Origin: Nocardioides salarius
GTDB lineage: Bacteria; Actinomycetota; Actinomycetes; Propionibacteriales; Nocardioidaceae
Reading direction: 5' to 3'
Length of the DNA: 64,000 nucleotides
NCBI RefSeq assembly: GCF_016907435.1
Contig: NZ_JAFBBZ010000001.1
Location: forward strand, 2,418,001 to 2,482,000
Below, in pieces: positions 52,344 through 61,752 of this stretch. The notes below the pieces were generated by a model that saw only the letters and a program-made list of their open reading frames with translations, searched no databases and was not told where the DNA came from. Numbering within the stretch: position 1 is the stretch's first letter; the number at the start of each line of letters is the position of its first letter. The position numbers and the translations under genes were made by a program.

Positions 52344-53963
52344 TCACAGCTCGAGCAGGCGCGTGGTCTCCTCGCGCATCTCGACCTTGCGGATCTTGCC
52401 CGTCACCGTCATCGGGAACTCCTCGACGACCAGCACGTAGCGGGGGATCTTGAAGTGCGCGAGGCGGCCCTCGCAGAAGGCGCGCACAGCGGCGGCGTCG
52501 AGGGGCTCGGCGCCCTCGCGCAGCTTCAGCCACGCGCAGAGCTCCTCGCCGTAGCGCTCGTCGGGCACCCCGATCACCTGCACGTCCTCGACGTCGGGGT
52601 GGGTGTGCAGGAACTCCTCGATCTCGCGGGGGTAGATGTTCTCCCCGCCCCGGATCACCATGTCCTTGATGCGGCCCACGATCGTGCAGTAGCCGTCCTC
52701 GCGCATCACCGCGAGGTCGCCGGTGTGCATCCAGCCGTCGGCGTCGATCGCCTCGGCGGTGCGGTCGGCGTCGTCCCAGTAGCCGCGCATCACGGAGTAG
52801 CCGCGGGTGCAGTACTCCCCGGCGGTGCCCCGGGGCAGGGTCTCGCCGCTGACCGGGTCGACCACCTTGATCTCCAGGTGCGGGTGCACCCGCCCGATGG
52901 TCGCCGTACGCCGCTCGAGGTCGTCGTCGACGCGGGTCTGGCAGCTGACCGGCGAGGTCTCGGTCATGCCGTAGGCGATGGCCACCTCGCTCATGTGCAT
53001 GTCGTCGACGCAGCGCTTCATCACCTCGACCGGGCAGACCGAGCCGGCCATGATGCCGGTGCGCAGCGACGACAGGTCGTGCTCGGCGAAGGTGGGGTGC
53101 GACTGCATCGCGATGAACATCGTCGGCACGCCGTAGACGCCGGTGCAGCGCTCCTCGGCGATCGTGCGCAGCGTCGTCTCGGGGTCGAAGCCGGGCGCCG
53201 GGATCACCATCGTGGTGCCGTGGGAGGTGCAGCCCAGGTTGGCCATCACCATGCCGAAGCAGTGGTAGAAGGGCACCGGGATGCACAGCCGGTCGTCGGG
53301 GCCCAGGCCGATCAGCTCGGTGGTCATGAAGCCGTTGCCCAGGATGTTGCGGTGGGTCAGCGTCGCGCCCTTGGGGTAGCCGGTGGTGCCCGAGGTGTAC
53401 TGGATGTTGATCGGGTCGTCGGGGTGCAGCGAGGTCGCGCGCTCGCGCAGCGCCTCGTCGGTGATGTCGGCGCCGCCGGCGACCAGGGCGTCCCAGTCGT
53501 CGGTGCCGATGTGCACCACTCGGCGCAGGTCGGGGCACTGCGGCGCGACCTCGCGCAGCATCGCGGTGTAGTCGCTGGACTTGAACGACGTCGCGGCCAC
53601 CATCAGCGACAGCCCGCTCTGGTTGATCGCGTAGGACAGCTCGTGGGTGCGGTAGGCCGGGTTGACGTTGACCAGCACGGCGCCGGTGCGGGCGGCGGCG
53701 TACTGCACCAGGGTCCACTCGGCGCAGTTCGGCGCCCAGATCCCGACCCGGTCGCCGACCGCGATGCCGGCGGCCATCAGGCCCTTGGCGACCCGGTCGA
53801 CGTCGTCCTCGAGCTCGCGCCAGGTCCAGCGGCGTCCGCTGGCGACCTCGACGAGCGCCTCGCGGTCGGGGTGGGCGGCGACGGTGCGCGACAGGTCGGC
53901 GCCGATGGTGGTGTCCGGGAGGGCCGGCTCGGTGGGGCCGGCGGCGTAGGAGTCCTGGGTCAC
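52344..53963 (-). CDS. Acyl-CoA synthetase, AMP-binding family
   Basis: A 539-residue ligase that activates a carboxylic acid to its CoA thioester through an acyl-AMP. The P-loop-like YTSGTTGYPKGATLTHRN lies near residue 188, YGMTETSPVSCQT near 326, TGDLAVM and the hinge IVGRIKDMVIRGGENIYP near 420-450, and the catalytic Lys in VTGKIRKVEM near the C-terminus. It is of the medium/long-chain FadD type; the true acid may be an aromatic or short-chain product of this cluster. The GTG start at 53963 has GAGG 8-9 nt upstream. It is divergent from the MOSC gene. Confidence 0.92.
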   Translation of the reverse strand: MTQDSYAAGPTEPALPDTTIGADLSRTVAAHPDREALVEVASGRRWTWRELEDDVDRVAKGLMAAGIAVGDRVGIWAPNCAEWTLVQYAAARTGAVLVNVNPAYRTHELSYAINQSGLSLMVAATSFKSSDYTAMLREVAPQCPDLRRVVHIGTDDWDALVAGGADITDEALRERATSLHPDDPINIQYTSGTTGYPKGATLTHRNILGNGFMTTELIGLGPDDRLCIPVPFYHCFGMVMANLGCTSHGTTMVIPAPGFDPETTLRTIAEERCTGVYGVPTMFIAMQSHPTFAEHDLSSLRTGIMAGSVCPVEVMKRCVDDMHMSEVAIAYGMTETSPVSCQTRVDDDLERRTATIGRVHPHLEIKVVDPVSGETLPRGTAGEYCTRGYSVMRGYWDDADRTAEAIDADGWMHTGDLAVMREDGYCTIVGRIKDMVIRGGENIYPREIEEFLHTHPDVEDVQVIGVPDERYGEELCAWLKLREGAEPLDAAAVRAFCEGRLAHFKIPRYVLVVEEFPMTVTGKIRKVEMREETTRLLEL

Positions 53964-54024
53964 ATGCGTACCTCACCAGTCCGCACTGGTCTGGACGAGC
54001 CCGGGGTCTGGCAGGCTCGCCCGG

Positions 54025-54759
54025 GTGAGGGTGAGCAGGGTCGGGTACGCCGCCGCGAAGGGCACGCGCCACCTCGCGCGCGAGCGCCTGGTGCTCGCCG
54101 CGGACGGCGTGGTCGGCGACCGGCGCTGGTGCTTCGTCGACGTCGCCGCGCGGCGGGTGCTGCGCACCGTGGCGCACCCGGGGCTGGTGGGGATGGTGCT
54201 CGACGAGGTCGGTGACGACCTGGCTCTGCAGGTGCCGGGTCGTGCTCCTCTGCGTGCTCCTGCGTCGTTCCCGGGGGAGTCGGTCACCTGTGACTACTGG
54301 GGCCGCGAGGTGGCGCTCGAGCTGGTCGACGGGCCCTTCGCCGAGGCCGCCTCCGTCCACCTCGGAGTGTCGGTGCGGTTGGCGCGGGCGCCGGTCGGCG
54401 GGGTCGTCTACGGCGGCTCGGTCAGCCTGGTGGGCGCGGAGTCGGTCGCCGCGCTCGGCGACCTCGACCCCGCGCGCGTGCGCGCCAACCTCGTGGTCGA
54501 GGCCGGTGGCGCGTTCGTCGAGGACGGCTGGGTGGGTCGTGACGTGGCCGTCGGCTCCGCCGTCGTGCGGGTCGCGTCCCGTACGCCGCGCTGCGCGGTG
54601 CTCGACCTCGACCCCGCCACCGGCACCCGCGGCCCCGGCGTCCTCGCCGCCCTCACCGCGCTGCGCGGCACCCCCACCCTCGGCGTCGACGGCCACGTCG
54701 TCCGCCCCGGCCTCGCCCACCCCGGCGACCCCGTGGTGGTCCTCCCCACCGCTGGTTGA
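54025..54759 (+). CDS. MOSC-domain protein (MOSC N-terminal barrel plus sulfurase C-terminal domain)
   Basis: 244 residues. The N-terminal beta-barrel (about 1-95; GVVGDRRWCFVDVAARRVL) precedes a MOSC core (about 130-235; RVRANLVVEAGGAFVEDGWV, then a Cys in TPRCAVLDLD). MOSC proteins move sulfur to, or bind, the molybdenum cofactor. The link with the molybdenum hydroxylase 48 kb away is suggestive only. GTG at 54025 gives MRVSRVGYAAAKGTRH. Its last codons run into the repeat array. Confidence 0.82.
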   Translation: MRVSRVGYAAAKGTRHLARERLVLAADGVVGDRRWCFVDVAARRVLRTVAHPGLVGMVLDEVGDDLALQVPGRAPLRAPASFPGESVTCDYWGREVALELVDGPFAEAASVHLGVSVRLARAPVGGVVYGGSVSLVGAESVAALGDLDPARVRANLVVEAGGAFVEDGWVGRDVAVGSAVVRVASRTPRCAVLDLDPATGTRGPGVLAALTALRGTPTLGVDGHVVRPGLAHPGDPVVVLPTAG

Positions 54760-55444
54760 GCAGCGAAGGCTCCGCCGTTGGTTGAGCAGCGAGGGCCGAA
54801 GGCTCGAGCGTCGCCGAAACCCGGTGAGCCCATGGCGTACGACGAGTGGGCAGCTCACGGGGTCTCGGCGTCCCTCGTCGCTGGCGCTCCTCCCTGCTCG
54901 ACCAACGGTGGTTGCCGACGTTGGTTGAGGAGGTTGCGCAGCAACCGTCTCGAAACCCGGCGACTCCATGGCGTACGGCGAGCGGTCGCGGGCGGTGCAG
55001 TGGTCACGAACGACACCGCCGGGTGGGCACGAACTGTCGGGAGTGACCACTCTGCTGTCGGCCCGGTCCGGCGACGTACGGCGGGCGTGGTGCTTGCGGG
55101 GTCTCGGCGTCGCTCGTCGCTGGGGCTCCTCCCTGCTCGACCAGCGGAGCCGTTGGTTGAGGAGGTTGCGCAGCAACCGTCTCGAAACCCGGTGACTCCA
55201 TGGCGTACGACGAGTGGGCAGCTCACGGGGTCTCGGCGTCGCTCGTCGCTGGCGCTCCTCCCTGCTCGACCAACGGAGCCGTTGGTTGAGGAGGTTGCGC
55301 AGCAACCGTCTCGAAACCCGGCGACTCCATGGCGTACGGCGGCCGCGGTCCTCACTGGGTCTCGGCGTCGCTCGTCGCTGGCGCTCCTCCCTGCTCGACC
55401 AGCGGTGGCTCGCTGGGGCTCCTCGCTGCTCGCGCAGCGGTGGG
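54745..55444. repeat. Array of two interleaved repeat families, no gene
   Basis: Type A units (TTGGTTGAGGAGGTTGCGCA then GCAACCGTCTCGAAACCCGG) lie at 54921-54960, 55153-55192 and 55282-55321. Each contains a GGTTGCG/CGCAACC-type stem. Type B units (GGGTCTCGGCGTCGCTCGTC then GCTGGCGCTCCTCCCTGCTC) start near 54861, 55100, 55229 and 55358. Degenerate pieces begin at 54749. Spacers often contain GACTCCATGGCGTACG. The units resemble REP/BIME-type palindromic elements. Open frames through the array are repeat artefacts. Confidence 0.88.
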
Positions 55445-55445
55445 G

Positions 55446-56210
55446 TCAGGGGAGGAGGCGGACCTCGAGGGGGCTCTCGGCGACCTCGAGGGACTCCACG
55501 GCGTCGCCGGTGTCGAGGGCGTCGCCCGCGCGGTGCACCCGGTAGGCGCCGGCGCCCTCGCGCTCCGAGACCGCCTCGACGAGCTCGCCGTCGCGCCACA
55601 GCAGGGCGCAGCCGTCGTCGGCGGCGTAGCCGGCGGGCAGGGCGCCGGTGCCGACGAGGTCGAGGTAGGTGGGGCGGCGCTCGGCCTCGCCGTCGTAGTG
55701 CGGGCAGGCGCTGCCGGGCAGCAGCCCCAGGCCGTCGGGCAGGGCGGCGAGGGGGCCGTAGGAGTCGGTGACCGAGCCGTCGTACCAGCAGTTCATGCCG
55801 GCACTGATGCCGGCGAGCACCGTGCCGGCGGCCGCCGCCTCGCGCAGCACCTCGTCGAGGCCGTGCAGACGCCACAGCGCCAGCAGGTTGGCGGTGGAGC
55901 CGCCGCCGACGTAGACGACGTCCTGGGCCAGCACGTGCGCCCTCAGGTCGCCGCCGGGGATCTGGTCGTAGGAGAAGAGCGGCAGCACGCTGGTCTCGGC
56001 GCGCCCGGCGAAGGCGGTCGTGAACCCGTCGACGTACGACGCCGCGTCGCCGCTCGCGGTCGGCACGAAGCAGACCCGCGGCAGCCCGCCGGCGCCGCGC
56101 GGGCGCTCGACCAGCGAGAGCAGGAAGTCGTCGAGGGGGGTCGCGACGGCGGGGTCGTCGGCCATCGAGAAGCCGCCCCCGCCCATCGTCAGGATCGTCT
56201 GCTGGGTCAT
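55446..56210 (-). CDS. Peptidase E / S51-family serine peptidase
   Basis: A 254-residue cytoplasmic peptidase of the S51 family (dipeptidase E, cyanophycinase relatives). GGGGFSMADD is at the N-terminus, YVGGGSTANLLALW near residue 97-110, and the nucleophile Ser in LAGISAGMNCWY (about 134). A His in CPHYDGE may complete the site. It hydrolyses Asp-containing peptides in known members. ATG at 56210 gives MTQQTILTMGGGG. It borders the repeat array on its 3' side. Confidence 0.88.
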   Translation of the reverse strand: MTQQTILTMGGGGFSMADDPAVATPLDDFLLSLVERPRGAGGLPRVCFVPTASGDAASYVDGFTTAFAGRAETSVLPLFSYDQIPGGDLRAHVLAQDVVYVGGGSTANLLALWRLHGLDEVLREAAAAGTVLAGISAGMNCWYDGSVTDSYGPLAALPDGLGLLPGSACPHYDGEAERRPTYLDLVGTGALPAGYAADDGCALLWRDGELVEAVSEREGAGAYRVHRAGDALDTGDAVESLEVAESPLEVRLLP

Positions 56211-56245
56211 GGGGCCCACTCTCCCCGACCGGCGCCGGGTACGGC

Positions 56246-57235
56246 TCAGCCCCTCGGTGCGCCGGGCACGAGCACGGCGCGGCCGCGGACCTCGCCCGCG
56301 GCCTGGCGGGCCCAGGCAGTCGCCGCCTCGTCGAGGGCGAAGGCCTCGAAGGGCACCGCGAGGCGGCCGGCCGCGGCGTGCTCCTCGATCTGGGCCAGCG
56401 CCTCGCGGCGCTGCTCGGGGGTCAGGTCGTTGTTGGTGTAGCCCAGCACCGAGCGGCTGCCGCTGCGCAGGTGGGCGGAGGAGAAGGTGGCGCTGGCGCC
56501 GGCGCTGCTGCCGAGGTTGACCAGGCGCCCGTGCGGGGCCAGGCAGGCCAGGGCGGCGCTCGCCGGCACCCCGCACAGCGGGTCGAGGACGAGGTCGACC
56601 TCGCCGACCACCTCCCGCATCCGCCCGGTCAGGTCGTCCGCGTCGTCGTCGCGGCGCAGCCGCACGAACCCGTCGGCGCCCAGCTCGCGGGCGCGGTCGT
56701 CGGCGCCCTCCTCCATCGCGGCCCCGAAGACCGCCCCGGCCCCGTGCAGCCGCGCGGCCTGCAGCGCGACCTGGCCGACCACGCCACTGGCGCCGAGCAC
56801 CAGCACCCGCTCGCCGGCGCGCAGGCCGCCGCGCAGCAGCAGGGCGGTCCAGGCGGCGATGGCCGAGAGGCCCAGCGCGGCCAGGTGCACGTCGTCGACC
56901 GCGTCGCCGACCGGCACCAGCTCGTCGTCGGCGGCCACCGCGAGCTCGGCCATCGCGCCGTCGCCGGGCGCCATGCCCGCGGTGGTCGGGAACCACACCC
57001 GCGTGCCCGCCGCCAGCGTGTCGGACTCCCGCACCACGCCGACGCCCTGCACGCCCGGCACGTAGGGCGTGTCCGGCCGCCCGAAGTACGACGTGCCGCT
57101 CGCGCAGAGCAGGTCGAGCGGGGTGATCGGCGCGGCGCCGACCGCCACCAGCGCCTGGCCGGGCGCCCGGGTGGGCGCCTCGGCGTCGACGACGTGCGGG
57201 GGCTCCCCGCAGGTGTGCAGCTGCGCGGCGCGCAT
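56246..57235 (-). CDS. Zinc-independent MDR-superfamily (quinone oxidoreductase-like) dehydrogenase
   Basis: 329 residues. A GroES-like N-terminal domain (PTRAPGQALVAVGAAPITPL; VPGVQGVGVV) is followed by a Rossmann domain with VLVLGASGVVGQVALQAARL (about 150-170). Zinc-binding Cys/His sets are missing, as in QOR-type enzymes that use NADPH. The ATG at 57235 overlaps the citryl-CoA lyase-like stop (TGATG), placing it third in the CoA-transferase operon. Substrate unknown. Confidence 0.87.
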   Translation of the reverse strand: MRAAQLHTCGEPPHVVDAEAPTRAPGQALVAVGAAPITPLDLLCASGTSYFGRPDTPYVPGVQGVGVVRESDTLAAGTRVWFPTTAGMAPGDGAMAELAVAADDELVPVGDAVDDVHLAALGLSAIAAWTALLLRGGLRAGERVLVLGASGVVGQVALQAARLHGAGAVFGAAMEEGADDRARELGADGFVRLRRDDDADDLTGRMREVVGEVDLVLDPLCGVPASAALACLAPHGRLVNLGSSAGASATFSSAHLRSGSRSVLGYTNNDLTPEQRREALAQIEEHAAAGRLAVPFEAFALDEAATAWARQAAGEVRGRAVLVPGAPRG

Positions 57236-58047
57236 CAGGCCTCCGGTGCGGTCTCGGTGGGGTCGACGTAGACCGCGTTGCGGTCGACGCTCATGTAGAT
57301 GTCGTTGGCGATCGGGCGGCGGATCTCCTCGGCGATGTGGCCCAGCAGGCCCGCGCACCGCGCCAGGAGCACGGTGCCGCGCAGCAGCTCCTGGGGGATG
57401 CCCAGGTCGGCCAGGGCCGCGCCGCTGACGCCGGCGCCGTTGAGCGGCAGCCGCCGGCCCAGGACGGTCTCGTGGGTGCGCCCGACCGCCTCGAAGAGCG
57501 CCAGGTGCGGGCCGTAGAGGTCCTCCTCGCGGGCGATCTGCACCAGCCGCGGGGTGCGCGGGTCGCCGTCCTTGTGCACGGGGTGGCCCAGGCCCGGCAC
57601 GAAGCGGCCGGCCTCCTTGCGGCGGCGTACGGCGGCCTCGGCGACCGCGTCCCAGCCGGCCTCGTCGGTGGGGTGCTCCTCGAGCCCGGCCAGCACCTCG
57701 CCGAGGAAGCGGCCGGTGTCCTCGGTGACGCCCAGGAAGCGGGAGCCCCCGCCGAGCAGGCCGGCGGCCAGCGCGCCCTGGATCGAGTCGGGGGCGCTGA
57801 GCCAGGTCAGCCGGGCCGCGATCGCGGTCGGGGTGAAGCCGTGGTCGGCCAGGCCGATGAGCACGGCCTCGAAGAGCCGGGACTGCTGCGGGGTGGGCAC
57901 CTCCAGCGTCAGCAGGCGGTAGGCCAGCTCGCCGAAGGAGACCTCGCCCATCAGCTCGGTGGCCAGGTCCTGGCCCATCAGCGTGATGGTGGTGCCCTCG
58001 GAGGTGCCCAGCGAGGTGGGGAAGGAGGGGAGGGTCGGGTCGCTCAC
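57235..58047 (-). CDS. Citryl-CoA lyase-like protein (short citrate-synthase family)
   Basis: 270 residues, shorter than citrate synthase (about 370-430) and typical for the citryl-CoA lyase group. GLGHPVHKDGDPRTPRL (about 151-167) contains the conserved His of the active site, and RPIANDIYMSVDRNAVYV is near the C-terminus. It would cleave or condense a CoA ester such as a citryl- or malyl-type CoA. GTG at 58047. It starts 9 nt after the CoA transferase stop, suggesting that the transferred CoA ester is its substrate (inference). Confidence 0.83.
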   Translation of the reverse strand: MSDPTLPSFPTSLGTSEGTTITLMGQDLATELMGEVSFGELAYRLLTLEVPTPQQSRLFEAVLIGLADHGFTPTAIAARLTWLSAPDSIQGALAAGLLGGGSRFLGVTEDTGRFLGEVLAGLEEHPTDEAGWDAVAEAAVRRRKEAGRFVPGLGHPVHKDGDPRTPRLVQIAREEDLYGPHLALFEAVGRTHETVLGRRLPLNGAGVSGAALADLGIPQELLRGTVLLARCAGLLGHIAEEIRRPIANDIYMSVDRNAVYVDPTETAPEA

Positions 58048-58056
58048 GTCAGCTCC

Positions 58057-59271
58057 TCAGGCCGAGGGGACCGGCGGGTCGGCCGGCGGGGTCTGGTGGG
58101 GGTGGGGTCCGAAGCCGAGCCAGGCGCGGACCTCCTCGCCGTGCTCGTCGAGCCCCGGCGGGGGCAGGTCGTAGCGCGCCGGGCTGGCGCTGAAGCGGAT
58201 CGGGTTGCGCACCGTCGGCACGTCGCCGGCCATCGCCACCGGCTCCAGGCCCAGCGACTCGGCCAGCTCGACGCCGCCCTGCACGTCGTTGATGGGCCCG
58301 CAGGGGATGCCGGCCTCCGACAGCAGCGCGAACCACTCCTGGGCCGAGCGGGTGGCCAGGCGCTCGAGCAGCAGCGGGCGCAGCTCCTCGCGCCGCTCGT
58401 TGCGGTCGCCGACACTGGCGAAGCGCTCGTCGTCGGCCAGCTCGGGGGCGCCGATGGCCTCGACCAGGCGCCGGAACTGCCCGTCGTTGCCGGCGACCAC
58501 GATCAGGTCGCCGTCACCGGTGGCCAGCGGCTCGTAGGGGAACAGGCTCAGGTGGGAGTTGCCCATCCGGTGCGGCACCACGCCCCCGGCGACGTACGCC
58601 GAGGTCTGGTTGACCAGCGAGGACATCGCGGTCGAGAGCAGGTTGGTCTCGACGTGCTGGCCCTCGCCGGTGCTCTCGCGGTGGCGCAGCGCCGCGAGGA
58701 TGCCGATCACCGAGTGCAGCCCCGTCATCACGTCGAAGACCGAGATGCCGGCGCGGTACGGCTCGCCCTCCGGGCTGCCGGTCAGGCTCATCAGACCCGA
58801 CATGCCCTGCACCAGCAGGTCGTAGCCGGGCAGCGAGGCGCCGCCGGCGGAGCCGAAGCCGCTGATCGAGCAGTAGACGCTGGCGGGGTTGCGCGCCGCG
58901 ACGTCGTCGTAGCCCAGGGCGAACCGGTCGAGCCCGCCGGGCTTGAAGTTGTGGATGAAGACGTCGGCGCGGCGGGAGAGCTCCTGGGCCACCGACAGGT
59001 CGTCGTCGTCCTTGAGGTCCAGCACGATCGAGCGCTTGTTGCGGTTGACGCCCAGGTAGTAGGTGCCGACGTCGCCGCGCCGCGGCGGCACCCAGTGGCG
59101 GGTGTCGTCGCCGGCCGGGCTCTCGACCTTCACCACCTCGGCGCCCAGGTCGGCGAGCAGCATGGTCGCGTACGGACCGGCCAGGACCCGCGAGAAGTCG
59201 GCGACCAGGAGCCCGGCCAGCGGGCCCGTCGGGGGCGTCTCGCCCGGGGTGTCGGTGCGGGTGGTCGTCAC
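58057..59271 (-). CDS. CaiB/BaiF-type CoA transferase (class III)
   Basis: 404 residues. The family start is clear (GLLVADFSRVLAGPYATMLL, then DLGAEVVKVE), as are RNKRSIVLDLK and the catalytic Asp in LPGYDLLVQGMSG (about residue 152). It moves CoA between carboxylic acids. GTG at 59271 is preceded by AGGAG. First gene of a minus-strand operon with the lyase-like and MDR proteins, divergent from the amidohydrolase across a promoter holding two CGGACA-NN-TGTCCG sites. Confidence 0.92.
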   Translation of the reverse strand: MTTTRTDTPGETPPTGPLAGLLVADFSRVLAGPYATMLLADLGAEVVKVESPAGDDTRHWVPPRRGDVGTYYLGVNRNKRSIVLDLKDDDDLSVAQELSRRADVFIHNFKPGGLDRFALGYDDVAARNPASVYCSISGFGSAGGASLPGYDLLVQGMSGLMSLTGSPEGEPYRAGISVFDVMTGLHSVIGILAALRHRESTGEGQHVETNLLSTAMSSLVNQTSAYVAGGVVPHRMGNSHLSLFPYEPLATGDGDLIVVAGNDGQFRRLVEAIGAPELADDERFASVGDRNERREELRPLLLERLATRSAQEWFALLSEAGIPCGPINDVQGGVELAESLGLEPVAMAGDVPTVRNPIRFSASPARYDLPPPGLDEHGEEVRAWLGFGPHPHQTPPADPPVPSA

Positions 59272-59295
59272 GGTGGCTCCTGAGTTTGCCGTCTA

Positions 59296-59311
59296 GCGGA
59301 CATGTGTCCGC
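59296..59311. promoter_or_regulatory. Candidate IclR operator GCGGACATGTGTCCGC
   Basis: Two 7-bp arms (GCGGACA, TGTCCGC) around TG, 25 nt upstream of the CoA transferase start. Related sites are at 59410 and 61850, both before genes next to the iclR-type gene. Confidence 0.65.
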
Positions 59312-59409
59312 CAATCTGTCCTGACGGTCGCGCTGGTGTCAAGGGGTGGCGACCAGGTACCCGGAGGGGGTTGACACGTGACCCACGTTACTCCACGCTG
59401 GCGGCACAA

Positions 59410-59423
59410 CGGACAGATGTCCG
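59410..59423. promoter_or_regulatory. Candidate IclR operator CGGACAGATGTCCG
   Basis: Six-base arms CGGACA and TGTCCG around GA, 25 nt upstream of the amidohydrolase ATG. Same motif as 59296-59311. Confidence 0.65.
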
Positions 59424-59447
59424 CACCCAGCACGGAGGTCACCCGAG

Positions 59448-60932
59448 ATGACGTCAGCCACCCCGTCCGCCCGCCCGTCCACGCACCTCTCCGAGGCCGA
59501 CCTCGCGGCGGCGCCCGCGGTGGTGCTGCGCGGCGGCACGGTGCTGACCATGGACCCGCAGCGCACCGTGCTCGAGGGAGCCGACGTGCTGGTCGTCGGG
59601 CAGCGGATCGAGGCGATCGGCCACGCCCTGCCCGTGCCCGAGGGCACCGTCGAGATCGACGCCTCCGGCGGCATCGTGATGCCGGGCATGATCGACACGC
59701 ACCGCCACATGTGGCAGACCGCCGTGCGCGGCTACGGCGCCGACTGGACCCTGACGCAGTACTTCGTGTGGAACTATCTCGAGCACGGTCGCAAGTTCCG
59801 CCCCCAGGACGTCTACGCCGGAAACCTGCTCAGCGGGCTCGAGGCGCTCGAGGCCGGCGTCACCACCAGCGTCGACTGGTCGCACAACCTGCACACCGTC
59901 GACCACGCCGACGCCGCCGTCGACGCGCTCGAGGAGGTCCCGGGCCGCTTCGTCTTCGCCTACGGCAACATCCAGGCCGGGCCGTGGGAGTGGTCGGCCT
60001 CGCCGCAGTTCCGCGACTTCGTCGAGCGGCGGATGACCCGCAGCGACATGCTCGGCTTCCAGATGGCCTTCGACGTCACCGGCGACCCGGCGTTCCCCGA
60101 GAAGGCGGCCTTCGAGGTCGCCCGCGAGCTCGGCGCCCCGGTCACCACCCACGCCGGCGTGTGGGGGGCGACCAACGACGACGGCATCCGGCTGATGCAC
60201 GAGCACGGGTTCATGACCCCCGAGACCGTCTACGTCCACGCCGCCAGCCTCAGCGACGACTCCTACCAGCGCATCGCCGCCACCGGCGGCACGGCCTCGG
60301 TGGCCTCGGAGAGCGAGTCGACCTGCGGGCAGGGCTACCCGTCGAGCTGGGCGCTGCGCCGCCACGGCATCCCGATCTCGCTGTCGATGGACACCAGCGT
60401 GTGGCAGAGCGCCGACATCTTCTCCGCGATGCGCTCCACCCTGGGCAGTGACCACACCCGCGAGCACCACGAGGCGCAGTCGGCCAACCAGACCGTGACC
60501 CACCTGGCGGTCCGCGCCGCCGACGTCGTCGAGTGGGCCACCCGCGGCGGTGCCAGGGCGCTGGGCATGGAGAGCGTGGTCGGCAGCCTCGAGGTGGGCA
60601 AGAAGGCCGACGTGGTGCTGGTCAAGAACGACGACTCGCCGGTGATGTTCCCGATCCTCAACCCCTTCGGGCACGTGGTGCTGCAGGCCCAGCGCGGCGA
60701 CGTGCACACCGTGCTGGTCGACGGGCGCGTGGTCAAGCACGAGCACAAGCTGGTCGGCGCCGACCTGGGCAAGGCCCGCCGGGTCATCGAGGAGACCGTC
60801 GAGCACCTGCGCTCCAGCCTGGGGGAGGAGGAGTGGGCCGCCGGGATGAACCCCGAGATCCCCGAGTCCAAGGTCCTCGACAACCCCTACACCTACACCG
60901 AGTACGCCGACTCCTCCACGCACACCCGCTGA
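59448..60932 (+). CDS. Metal-dependent amidohydrolase (AtzB/TrzN/cytosine-deaminase-like)
   Basis: A 494-residue cytoplasmic hydrolase of the amidohydrolase superfamily. The metal motif is DTHRH (residues 83-87), with further ligand candidates His in TTHAGVWG, His in VHAASLSDD and Asp in SMDTSVW; the composite C-terminal barrel includes LEVGKKADVVLV. Members remove amino, alkylamino or chloro groups from heteroaromatic rings or open cyclic amides. ATG at 59448 after GGAGG. Its own operon and operator suggest it makes the substrate for the LigAB-type dioxygenase (inference). Confidence 0.9.
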   Translation: MTSATPSARPSTHLSEADLAAAPAVVLRGGTVLTMDPQRTVLEGADVLVVGQRIEAIGHALPVPEGTVEIDASGGIVMPGMIDTHRHMWQTAVRGYGADWTLTQYFVWNYLEHGRKFRPQDVYAGNLLSGLEALEAGVTTSVDWSHNLHTVDHADAAVDALEEVPGRFVFAYGNIQAGPWEWSASPQFRDFVERRMTRSDMLGFQMAFDVTGDPAFPEKAAFEVARELGAPVTTHAGVWGATNDDGIRLMHEHGFMTPETVYVHAASLSDDSYQRIAATGGTASVASESESTCGQGYPSSWALRRHGIPISLSMDTSVWQSADIFSAMRSTLGSDHTREHHEAQSANQTVTHLAVRAADVVEWATRGGARALGMESVVGSLEVGKKADVVLVKNDDSPVMFPILNPFGHVVLQAQRGDVHTVLVDGRVVKHEHKLVGADLGKARRVIEETVEHLRSSLGEEEWAAGMNPEIPESKVLDNPYTYTEYADSSTHTR

Positions 60933-60957
60933 GCCGGCGATGGACCTCCGCGCGCGC

Positions 60958-61752
60958 CTAGCCCCCGACCTGGGGGCGGGCCTGCCACAGCGCCCAGTCG
61001 GCGGCCACCTGGCTGGCGGTGTGCAGCAGCCTCGGCAGGTGCTCGTCGGTGAGCGTCTCGAGACTGGTCTCGGCGGCGTGCACGGTGACGTTCATGGCCG
61101 CGCGCACCACCCCCTCGCCGTCGCGCACCGGCACCGCCACCGAGCGCACCCCGCGGGCCAGCTCCTCGTCGGCCAGCGCCCAGCCCCGCGCCCGGACGGT
61201 GCGCAGCTCGTCGGCGAGGGCGGCGGCGTCGTACGCCGGCTCGGGCAGGCCCGAGCGGGTCGGCTCGGCCAGTGCGCGGGCGCGCTGGTCGTCGTCGAGG
61301 GCGGCGAGCAGCACCTTGCCCTGCGAGGCGTGGACCGCCGGGAAGCGGGTGCCGATGTCGACGCGCAGGGCGATGATCTTGGGCACCGCCACGCGGGCCA
61401 CGTAGACGATGTCGCTGCCGTCGAGCTGCGACATGGACGACGACTCCCCGGTGCGCGCGACCAGCGCCTCGAGGTGCGGTCGCGCCATCTCCCACAGGCC
61501 CAGGGAGCTGGCGTAGGCCGAGCCCAGGCGCAGCACCCGGGGGGTCAGCGCGAAGCGGCCCGCGCCGGCGCGCACGTAGCCGAGCTCCTCGAGCGTGAGC
61601 AGCAGGCGTCGGGCCGTGGGGCGGGTCAGGTCGGTGGCCGCGGCGACCTCGGCGAGCGTCAGCTCGCGGTGCCGCGCGTCGAAGCAGCTGAGCACGTCGA
61701 GCCCGCGGGCCAGGGCCTCGACGAAGTCCGGTCCACTGCCACGACCTGCCAC
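60958..61752 (-). CDS. IclR-family transcriptional regulator
   Basis: 264 residues. An N-terminal winged helix (about 8-75; LTLAEVAAATDLTRPTARRL) is followed by the IclR effector domain (SSMSQLDGSDIVYVARVAVP; FPAVHASQGKVLLAALDDD; GVRSVAVPVRDGEGVV). GTG at 61752 has AGGAGG six bases upstream; the longer open frame to 61959 crosses the dioxygenase promoter and is unlikely. It is divergent from the dioxygenase genes and probably binds the CGGACA-NN-TGTCCG sites at three promoters here. Confidence 0.93.
   Translation of the reverse strand: MAGRGSGPDFVEALARGLDVLSCFDARHRELTLAEVAAATDLTRPTARRLLLTLEELGYVRAGAGRFALTPRVLRLGSAYASSLGLWEMARPHLEALVARTGESSSMSQLDGSDIVYVARVAVPKIIALRVDIGTRFPAVHASQGKVLLAALDDDQRARALAEPTRSGLPEPAYDAAALADELRTVRARGWALADEELARGVRSVAVPVRDGEGVVRAAMNVTVHAAETSLETLTDEHLPRLLHTASQVAADWALWQARPQVGG

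Noticed and set aside
54745..55444. Possible CRISPR array or coding region
   Set aside because: Units are palindromic REP-like elements of two alternating types with unequal, partly repeated spacers and no cas genes. The open frames are translations of the repeats.
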